Positions 1 to 5,255 of a stretch of 6,135 nucleotides of DNA are shown piece by piece. Source of the DNA: an uncultured Nesterenkonia sp. (GTDB taxonomy: Bacteria; Actinomycetota; Actinomycetes; Actinomycetales; Micrococcaceae); contig CAMINA010000083.1 of assembly GCA_946221825.1 (NCBI GenBank), positions 1-6,135 of the forward strand, in the 5' to 3' direction. The notes under the pieces are model-generated. The model saw nothing but the letters and a program-made list of their open reading frames with translations, had not been told where the DNA came from and searched no databases. The position numbers and the translations under genes are program-made. The first letter of the stretch is position 1, and every line of letters starts with the position of its first letter.

Positions 1-2
1 GT

Positions 3-97
3 GGAGGTGTATGGGTCCTGGTGGGCTCCGCGGTCTTCAAAACCGTTGAGACCGAGTACCTCGGTCTGGCGGGTTCGATTCCCGTCCACCTCCGCCA
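3..97 (+). tRNA. selC: tRNA-Sec (anticodon UCA)
   Basis: Selenocysteine tRNA, which decodes UGA together with SelB. The gene is 95 nt including an encoded CCA, the same length as E. coli selC. Visible parts are: acceptor arm GGAGGTG (3-9) pairing with CACCTCC (87-93), discriminator G94 and CCA 95-97; a 6-bp D stem GGGTCC/GGGCTC with a 4-nt TGGT loop, a tRNA-Sec hallmark; anticodon stem GCGGT/ACCGT around loop CTTCAAA with anticodon TCA at 37-39; a long variable arm AGACCGAG/CTCGGTCT (49-56 with 60-67) closed by TAC; and a T arm with TTCGATT loop. The usual eighth acceptor pair would be T10-C86, a mismatch, but G69 can pair with C86 to lengthen the T stem, so the 13-bp acceptor plus T helix is kept as 7+6 instead of 8+5. 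The promoter lies upstream of the window. selA follows with no terminator between. Confidence 0.98.
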
Positions 98-116
98 AAC
101 CTGCTGCCACCCTGAC

Positions 117-123
117 GAGGAGG
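117..123 (+). promoter_or_regulatory. Ribosome binding site that fixes the selA start
   Basis: GAGGAGG lies 6 nt before the GTG at 130. The selA frame is open to the window edge and runs straight through the tRNA gene, so this site, together with SelA-like sequence beginning just after it, is what decides the start. Confidence 0.8.
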
Positions 124-129
124 CTGGAC

Positions 130-1488
130 GTGGTTGAGGAGGACCCCCGGCGTCGTATCCCGGGAACTGACACGGTGCTGGCGCATCCTCAGGTGCACGA
201 GGCCGCGCACAGGCTCACCCGTCCTGTCCTGCAACGGATCATCCACCAGGCTCAGAGCCGCGCTCGCAGTGGGACCATCTCCCCCGAGCAGGTCGTGCCC
301 GAAGTGCTCGCCCAGCTGAAGGACCATCGCCCGTCCTCCCTCCGTCCGGTCATCAACGCCACCGGCGTGGTGGTCCATACCAATCTCGGACGAGCGCCGC
401 TCTCCCCAGCGGCTCGTCAGGCCATCGTCGAGGCCGCCGGCTACGTCGACGTCGAGATGGACCTGGGCACAGGCCGTCGGTCCCAGCGAGGGGAAGCTGC
501 CCACCGCGCGCTGCTGGAGGCATGCGGCCCGGCGGAGGACGCCCTCATCGTCAACAACGGAGCCGCGGCGCTCGCCCTGGCCACCGCTACGCTGGTCGGT
601 TCTGGTCGTGTGATCATCAGCCGTGGTGAGCTGGTCGAGATCGGCGCGGGGTTCCGCCTGCCCGAGCTCATCGAATCGACAGGAGCAGAGCTGGTGGAGG
701 TCGGCACCACCAACCGGACTCACCTCCAGGACTACGTCGCGGCGGTGGAGGCACTGCCTCAGGGTGAGCGCGCCTGCATCCTCAAGGTCCACCCGAGCAA
801 CTACCGAATCGCCGGCTTCACCTCCGCGGTGCCCACCGCCGGGCTGGCCGACCTCGCACAGCGTCACGAACTCCCGCTGGTGGTCGACGCCGGCAGCGGT
901 GTCCTCGAACCCGAGCCCGTTCTGCCGGAGGAACCAGACCTCAGCGGTTTTCTCTCAGACGGGGCTGACTTAGTCATCGCCAGCGGTGACAAGCTCCTCG
1001 GAGGCCCGCAGGCCGGTCTGCTCCTGGGCTCCACCGACACCATCACTCAGCTGAAGCGCCATCCCCTCGCCCGGGCGATGCGCACCGACAAGCTCACGCT
1101 GGCCGCGCTGGAGGCCACGCTCACCGGCGGCCCAGCCCCGGTGACGACATCGCTGCATGCGGACCCGGACGAGCTGCTGATCAGGGCACGACGCATCGCC
1201 GAGGCTGTAGGTGCTGACGTCGTGGCCCATGATGGGCGGGTCGGCGGCGGGGGTGGCGCCGAGGTCCCGCTTCCGGGGTGGGCGGTCCAGCTGCCGGAGT
1301 CGACCGCTGAGCTGCTGCGCTCCCATCATCCTCCTGTGGTGACGCGGACCAGCGGTTCCTGGTGCCTGCTGGATCTGCGGTGCGTCCCTGAGTCCGAGGA
1401 TGAGATCGTGCTCGAGGCGGTGCGCTCAGTCCTTCAGCACCTGCACCTCACGCCGTCTGAGAACATGGCCTTCGGAGAGGACGTGTGA
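130..1488 (+). CDS. selA: L-seryl-tRNA(Sec) selenium transferase SelA
   Basis: PLP-dependent cytosolic enzyme that converts Ser-tRNA(Sec) to selenocysteinyl-tRNA(Sec) with selenophosphate; the bacterial enzyme is a large decameric ring. Starting from GTG 130 the protein is 452 aa, close to E. coli SelA (463 aa). An N-terminal helical region (about 1-65) with RRIPGTD near the start matches the family's tRNA-binding domain. The fold-type I core shows INATGVVVHTNLGR, SRGELVEIGAGFRLPE, ELVEVGTTNRTHL, KVHPSNYRIAGFT and VDAGSG. SGDKLLGGPQAG carries the Schiff-base lysine K288 (codon 991-993), followed by RTDKLTLAALEATL and a C-terminal LLDLRCV strand. The usual N-N-N run is V-N-N-G here (G144), a mild deviation. 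The gene sits 32 nt after tRNA-Sec and one nucleotide before selB, so all three are probably cotranscribed. Upstream in-frame codons overlap the tRNA and are not part of the protein. Confidence 0.97.
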   Translation: MVEEDPRRRIPGTDTVLAHPQVHEAAHRLTRPVLQRIIHQAQSRARSGTISPEQVVPEVLAQLKDHRPSSLRPVINATGVVVHTNLGRAPLSPAARQAIVEAAGYVDVEMDLGTGRRSQRGEAAHRALLEACGPAEDALIVNNGAAALALATATLVGSGRVIISRGELVEIGAGFRLPELIESTGAELVEVGTTNRTHLQDYVAAVEALPQGERACILKVHPSNYRIAGFTSAVPTAGLADLAQRHELPLVVDAGSGVLEPEPVLPEEPDLSGFLSDGADLVIASGDKLLGGPQAGLLLGSTDTITQLKRHPLARAMRTDKLTLAALEATLTGGPAPVTTSLHADPDELLIRARRIAEAVGADVVAHDGRVGGGGGAEVPLPGWAVQLPESTAELLRSHHPPVVTRTSGSWCLLDLRCVPESEDEIVLEAVRSVLQHLHLTPSENMAFGEDV

Positions 1489-1489
1489 C

Positions 1490-3277
1490 ATGTATGTGGT
1501 CGCCACAGCCGGACACGTCGATCATGGAAAGTCCACGCTGGTGCGTGCTCTCACCGGCACCGAACCGGACCGCTGGGATGAAGAGCACCGCCGCGGCCTG
1601 ACCATCGATCTCGGCTTCGCCGCGACCACGCTGCCCTCTGGCCGGGACGTCTCCTTCGTCGATGTCCCCGGCCACGAGCGGTTCCTGGGCAATATGCTCT
1701 CCGGACTGGGGCCCGCACCAGTGGTCTGCTTCGTGGTCGCCGCTGACCAGGGGTGGCAGGCCCAGTCCAGTGATCACCGGGATGCGGTGGCCGCTCTGGG
1801 GATCGACACGGGGCTGATCGTCATCAGCCGCGCTGATCTGGCCGCTGATCGTGTCACTGACGTGCTGGCAGAGGTTCGTCAGGAGCTGGCCGGCACCGCT
1901 CTGCATACCGCGCCGGCCGCAGTCGTCTCTGCCGCCACGGGCGAGGGCCTGGACCAGCTGCGGTCTGGCCTTGACGAGGTCCTGTCGGCAGCGAAGACCC
2001 CTGCTGAAGACGAACCAGTCCGGCTATGGGTCGATCGGGCCTTCAGCCTGCGTGGGGCCGGGTCCGTGGTCACCGGAACCCTCGCAGCAGGTCGCCTCGA
2101 GTGTGAGCAGCGCCTTCATCTGCTCGGCGCAGAGGTGGACGCGCCTGTGACAGTGCGTGGCCTGCAGTCCCATGGCCAGGACGCAGCCGCAGTCCGAGCG
2201 GCCAACCGTGTGGCCATCAACCTGCGGGGCGCCCCCGCCGAGCACCTCAGCCGCGGTGATGTCCTACTAACTCCTGACGCCTGGCATCTCACTGAGGCTG
2301 TCGATGTCCGCTATGCCTCAGGCCAGGATTTCTCGCAGACTCCGCAGAGTGTCACCGTCCACGTCGGGACAGCCGCCGTCGCCGCCCGATGCCGTCCCTT
2401 CGACGACAGGCACGCGCGCCTCAGCCTCAGCCGACCGATGCCGCTGCGAGTGGGCGACCGACTGTTGGTCAGAAGCTCAGGGCGCCGGACTGTCCTGGCT
2501 GGATCTCAGGTCCTCGACGTCGATGTTCCGCCGCTCACCCGCCGCGGTGACGGCGGCCGACGCGAGCAGACGTTGTCCGAGATGAGCAGCGCCGGCAAGC
2601 TGTCCGATGAGGTCCGACGTCGCCGCGCGGTCCCTGAGGAGCACGCGATGAGGATGGGGATCCCCGCGCCTGAGGCGCTTCCCCGCGCGGTGCGCCGATT
2701 GGGCGCCTGGCTGGTGGATGCCGATCAGGTCACCACGTGGACAGAACAGCTCCGCACCGCGACGGAGGACCACCTGCGCGAGCACCCGCTCTCAGCGGGA
2801 CTCTCCCATGGCGCGGCCGCCGACACACTGGACCTGCCGGACCGCGCGCTCTTGGGCCCGGTCATCCATCAAGCCGGGCTGCATCAGAGCGCCGGCCGCA
2901 TCATCCCCGGTGACAGCCCCCGGGACTTGGGGGCGGCGGAAGCCTCATTGTCGGTCCTGGAGCAGGAGCTGAAGGAACGTCCGTTCTCCGCTCCGGAGGC
3001 GGATCGGCTGCGGGCACTGGGCCTCAACGACCGCGAACTGGCTGCGGCCGAACGCCTGGGGCGCCTGCTGCGGCTGCCCGGGGGCGTGGTTCTGCTGCCG
3101 AGCGCCCCCGCACGTGCCATACGAGAGTTGGCCTCGCTGGAGCAGCCGTTCACCGTGAGTGCGGCACGTCAGGCGCTGGGAACCTCACGCAGAGTCGCAG
3201 TGCCGCTGTTGGAGCATCTCGATGCGCGCCGTTGGACCCGTCGGGTGGACAGCACCCTCCGCGAGGTCGTCGTGTAG
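1490..3277 (+). CDS. selB: Selenocysteine-specific elongation factor SelB
   Basis: Translational GTPase that delivers Sec-tRNA(Sec) to UGA codons and binds the mRNA SECIS hairpin through its C-terminal winged helices. The length is 595 aa (E. coli 614). GTPase motifs: G1 GHVDHGKS (8-15), G2 region RRGLTIDLGFA (34-44), G3 DVPGHERF (58-65), G4 SRAD (113-116) and G5 SAATGEG (147-153). G4 has arginine where E. coli has lysine (TKAD); I recall this as common in actinobacterial SelB. The second domain begins around RLWVDRAFSLRGAGSVVTG and contains VRGLQSHG. From about residue 350 to the end lie winged-helix repeats, the last containing LGTSRRVAVPLLEHLD (starting near 563), typical of the RNA-binding WH4 domain. 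ATG 1490 is one nucleotide after the selA stop and is preceded by GGAGAGG at 1474-1480, so translation is probably coupled. An upstream in-frame ATG at 1400 lies inside selA and is not preferred. The stop is TAG. Confidence 0.96.
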   Translation: MYVVATAGHVDHGKSTLVRALTGTEPDRWDEEHRRGLTIDLGFAATTLPSGRDVSFVDVPGHERFLGNMLSGLGPAPVVCFVVAADQGWQAQSSDHRDAVAALGIDTGLIVISRADLAADRVTDVLAEVRQELAGTALHTAPAAVVSAATGEGLDQLRSGLDEVLSAAKTPAEDEPVRLWVDRAFSLRGAGSVVTGTLAAGRLECEQRLHLLGAEVDAPVTVRGLQSHGQDAAAVRAANRVAINLRGAPAEHLSRGDVLLTPDAWHLTEAVDVRYASGQDFSQTPQSVTVHVGTAAVAARCRPFDDRHARLSLSRPMPLRVGDRLLVRSSGRRTVLAGSQVLDVDVPPLTRRGDGGRREQTLSEMSSAGKLSDEVRRRRAVPEEHAMRMGIPAPEALPRAVRRLGAWLVDADQVTTWTEQLRTATEDHLREHPLSAGLSHGAAADTLDLPDRALLGPVIHQAGLHQSAGRIIPGDSPRDLGAAEASLSVLEQELKERPFSAPEADRLRALGLNDRELAAAERLGRLLRLPGGVVLLPSAPARAIRELASLEQPFTVSAARQALGTSRRVAVPLLEHLDARRWTRRVDSTLREVVV

Positions 3278-3282
3278 GTCTC

Positions 3283-4119
3283 TCACAGCCCTTCGGAGGC
3301 CTCCTGGGCAGTATCGGCCGGCAGCTCCTCTCGCCTGGTCCTGAACGCGAGATAGACCGGCAGTCCGAGAAGGAAGAATCCACCGATCAGATTGCCGATC
3401 AGCACAGGCACCTGGTTCCACACCAGCCAATCATCGACGCCGACGTCGGCTCCGACCATCATTCCGGCGGGGATGACGAACAGATTGACCACCGCGTGTT
3501 CGAGTCCCAGATAGAAGAAGGCGGCGATCGGCAGCCAGAGTGCGGCGATCTTGCCTGTGGTGCTGGTGCTGGTCATGCTCATGACTACACCGAGCACCAC
3601 CAACCAGTTGCAGAGGATGCCGCTGAGCAGGGCAAGCCCGATCCCCGCCGACAGACCCAGATCGCGGTAATTGAGCGTCTTCTCCTCGGCGGTGTCGATC
3701 AGCCCGTCGATGAGCAGTCCTGAGCCGCTCATCCAGAATTCGGTGAGCCACGCGGCGAAGAGCAGCGCACAGAGCAGGCCGCCGATCACGTGCCCGGTCA
3801 GGACCACGCCGAAGCTGCGGAAGAGTGAGGCCACACGCGCCCGGCCATCGAGCACCGCCAGCGGCACCAGAGCGAAGTTCCCGGTGAGCAGCTCCAGGCC
3901 GAGCGCGACGACGACAGCCAGCCCCATGGGGAAGACCATCGCCCCGACCAGGCTGTTCCCTGCCTCTTCCGCGGCGAGGATCGCCATCACGGTCGCGGCC
4001 GAGAGCACGAACACGGCGATCATGGATCGCAGGATCTGCTGCCAGCTGCTCAGTTCGGACTTCGAGGTGCCCTGCTCCAGCATGTCCTCGGTGACTTCAG
4101 ATGGTGCGACGTACGACAT
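3283..4119 (-). CDS. Formate/nitrite transporter (FNT) family channel, FocA-like
   Basis: Inner-membrane pentameric channel family that moves formate, nitrite or hydrosulfide. The protein has 278 aa with about six hydrophobic segments (roughly 28-50, 56-78, 102-125, 153-180, 190-218, 235-258). Family motifs in order are NSLVGAMVFPMGL (55-67), LELLTGN (75-81, the loop that breaks TM2), GILCNWLV (167-174), GKIAALWLPIAAFFYLGLEH (189-208) and VNLFVIPAG (211-219). H208 in the L-E-H motif aligns with the conserved pore histidine of FocA (H209), and N212 is also in place. A charged C-terminal tail follows the last helix. The start ATG is preceded by GGGGGAG at 4132-4138, a rather long 12-nt spacing. 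It converges on selB with only 5 nt between stop codons, so it is a separate transcription unit. Substrate cannot be read from the sequence; formate is favoured by the neighbouring selenium genes (inference), with nitrite as the alternative. Confidence 0.92.
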   Translation of the reverse strand: MSYVAPSEVTEDMLEQGTSKSELSSWQQILRSMIAVFVLSAATVMAILAAEEAGNSLVGAMVFPMGLAVVVALGLELLTGNFALVPLAVLDGRARVASLFRSFGVVLTGHVIGGLLCALLFAAWLTEFWMSGSGLLIDGLIDTAEEKTLNYRDLGLSAGIGLALLSGILCNWLVVLGVVMSMTSTSTTGKIAALWLPIAAFFYLGLEHAVVNLFVIPAGMMVGADVGVDDWLVWNQVPVLIGNLIGGFFLLGLPVYLAFRTRREELPADTAQEASEGL

Positions 4120-4163
4120 CGGTGCCCTGTTCTCCCCCGGCGGATGTGGTGCGATCCGGTGCC

Positions 4164-4191
4164 AGTCTAAAGGCGGACCTCACGTCTTCAC
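4164..4191 (-). promoter_or_regulatory. Candidate promoter of the FNT gene
   Basis: Read on the minus strand, GTGAAG (4191-4186) and TAGACT (4169-4164) are separated by 16 nt. The -10-like box matches TATAAT at four of six positions, while the -35-like box matches TTGACA at only three. A start near 4157 would give a leader of about 38 nt before the FNT ATG. It is the best pair seen in this gap but the match is modest. Confidence 0.35.
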
Positions 4192-4192
4192 A

Positions 4193-4207
4193 GGTGCCCC
4201 TGGCACC
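4193..4207. repeat. Perfect inverted repeat next to the FNT promoter candidate
   Basis: GGTGCC-CCT-GGCACC gives two exact 6-bp arms around 3 nt. It lies directly upstream of the -35-like box of the FNT gene, where an operator could sit. Two more GGTGCC half-copies occur at 4121-4126 and 4159-4164, in the leader. The role is unknown, and chance is possible in GC-rich DNA. Confidence 0.4.
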
Positions 4208-4281
4208 GACCGCACACGCTTCGACGCTCCCGCGCCTCTGAGGTCCGATTTTCCGCCTGCCACAAACACGCTGTACCGTTC

Positions 4282-4302
4282 TATTGCGAACCCTTTGCAA
4301 TA
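4282..4302. promoter_or_regulatory. AT-rich operator-like dyad upstream of the monooxygenase remnant
   Basis: Two 9-nt arms, TATTGCGAA and TTTGCAATA, surround CCC; eight of nine arm positions are complementary (only the G4288-A4296 pair fails). It lies 33 nt before the ATG at 4335, in the most AT-rich stretch of the intergenic region, as expected for a transcription factor site over a promoter. I could not assign a regulator family and saw no convincing -35/-10 pair with standard spacing around it. Confidence 0.45.
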
Positions 4303-4334
4303 CATGTTGATGGCTGTGTGCGGAGAAAGGCCCC

Positions 4335-5038
4335 ATGAACAGAGCAGCCCAAGACCAGACCCGAATCCCCGCAGATGCGCCGAGACCCTCGGGCGGAGAG
4401 CGGAGAATCCTGGACACGCTCGTGATCGGGGCCGGCCATGCGGGGTTGGGCACGGCGCTGGCCCTAGATGGTGTGGAGGATCTGCTCTACGGCGTCGTCG
4501 ACCGAGGAAAGATCGGGCAGACCTTCTTGGACTGACCTGAGCAGCAGACGTTTCTGACGCCTTCGTTCACCGGCAATGGATTCGGGGCCACCGACCTCAA
4601 CGCCATCCATCCCCTCACGTCACCGGCCTACAGCTTGGGGGTGGACTACCCGACTGGCCAGCAGTATGCGACTTACCTGCGCAGTGTCAGCCGGTACTTT
4701 GAGGTCCCCGACGTAGACAGCACTGACGTCACCTGGGTGCAGAAGACAGATGACGGGTTCCTCGCCAAGACCAGCAACGGGGAGATCCCCGTCCGCACCC
4801 TGGTATGGGCAGGGGCGAGTTCGGCGATGCGACGCTGCCTGAGCTGAAGGGCAGAGCACCGGTGATCCACTCCTCGGCCCAGCGGGCATGGGAGCCCCGG
4901 GAAGGACACATCGTCGTCCTTGGAGGATATGAATCCGGCCTCGATATCGCCTGCCATCACATCGATCAGGGGTCTGCCGAAGGGAATGGCGGGAGACAAC
5001 AACAGCAGCAGTCCGGTGAGCATAGAGATCACTCGTGA
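4335..5038 (+). pseudogene. Decayed flavin/NAD(P)-dependent monooxygenase-like gene
   Basis: Remnant of a single-component flavin-dependent oxidoreductase (FMO-like). Its ATG follows GGAGAAAGG at 4322-4330. An N-terminal Rossmann fold DTLVIGAGHAGLG (27-39) binds FAD, then GQTFLD is cut by TGA at 4533-4535. The same frame continues with family-like sequence: PEQQTFLTPSFTGNGFGATD, LNAIHPLTSP, GVDYPTGQQYATYL and TLVWAG. Relatives read W-P where this gene has TGA-P, so TGG to TGA is the simplest history. At 4811-4815 the frame must change: one more G in the GGGG run would restore W-A-G-G-E-F. The downstream frame then continues LPELKGRAPVIHSS and VVLGGYESGLDIA, the second dinucleotide-binding motif, to about 4972. 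After that the expected V-T-V-L-D strand and the C-terminal half are gone, replaced by non-homologous codons to a TGA at 5036-5038. Family placement is from memory of motifs. A selenocysteine reading of the TGA is discussed as a finding and disfavoured. Confidence 0.85.
4997..5011. repeat. Short CAA/CAG triplet tract
   Basis: CAACAACAGCAGCAG is an imperfect five-unit triplet repeat near the broken 3' end of the monooxygenase remnant, where homology has already stopped. It reads as five glutamines in the remnant's last frame and as five leucines on the other strand. Replication slippage during decay is a reasonable origin; no function is apparent. Confidence 0.6.
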
Positions 5039-5123
5039 GCCCCGCGGAGCGGAACGAGATGAACTGTCAGAGAACCGCTCGTCGTGCAGGGAGGAGATCA
5101 TGCCCCAGCCTCGCTCCACAACA

Positions 5124-5164
5124 CGGTCTTCACCCTGGCCCAGCCACGAGACCGAGTCCTCGGT
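5124..5164 (+). repeat. Collinear similarity to the central part of tRNA-Sec
   Basis: CGGTCTTCA at 5124-5132 is identical to tRNA-Sec positions 31-39 (anticodon stem and anticodon). GAGACCGAGTCCTCGGT at 5148-5164 matches the variable arm at 48-65 with a single missing A. Both blocks are on the same strand and in the same order, but 15 nt apart here against 8 nt in the tRNA. There is no anticodon 3' stem and no T arm, so it is not a working tRNA. It may be a degenerate partial duplication, or chance helped by the self-complementary CCGAG/CTCGG. The rest of 5039-5176 holds no gene I can support. Confidence 0.35.
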
Positions 5165-5176
5165 GGAGGAGGCACG

Positions 5177-5216
5177 AAAAGGGCCCGGACCTGCAGAAAC
5201 CTGCGGATCCGGGCCC
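5177..5216 (-). terminator. Rho-independent terminator of nrdF
   Basis: On the minus strand, GGGCCCGGA (5216-5208) pairs exactly with TCCGGGCCC (5189-5181). Inside this 9-bp stem the helix can continue through two further pairs, one C-A mismatch and GCAG/CTGC closed by a GTTT loop. The 3' arm runs directly into TTTT (5180-5177). It starts 39 nt after the nrdF stop codon. The plus-strand side has no T run, so it acts for nrdF and not for the remnant upstream. Confidence 0.9.
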
Positions 5217-5255
5217 CTTACCAGGCCTTACGGCGACAACTCAGGACATCGGTCT

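Noticed and set aside
37..867. Minus-strand 276-codon frame opposite selC and selA
   Set aside because: It is antisense to a confident SelA and part of the tRNA gene, with no protein family features.
1826..1837. SelB G4 motif S-R-A-D as a sign of a defective GTPase
   Set aside because: All other GTPase motifs are intact, and Arg for Lys at this position is, to my recollection, usual in actinobacterial SelB.
3288..3312. GGAGGCCTCC palindrome with flanking GCCC/GGGC as a possible bidirectional terminator between selB and FNT
   Set aside because: The core palindrome leaves no loop, there is no T run on either strand, and it lies inside FNT codons.
3671..4540. Long plus-strand open frame of 289 codons opposite the FNT gene
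   Set aside because: It is antisense to a clear membrane channel and runs into another gene's frame; its composition is low-complexity Ser/Pro/Arg, typical of a GC-rich shadow frame.
4673..5119. Minus-strand frame with a hydrophobic stretch (M-L-T-G-L-L-L-L-L-S-P-A-I-P-F-G)
   Set aside because: The leucine run is produced by the CAA/CAG tract and the rest lies antisense to the monooxygenase remnant; no family or ribosome site was recognisable.
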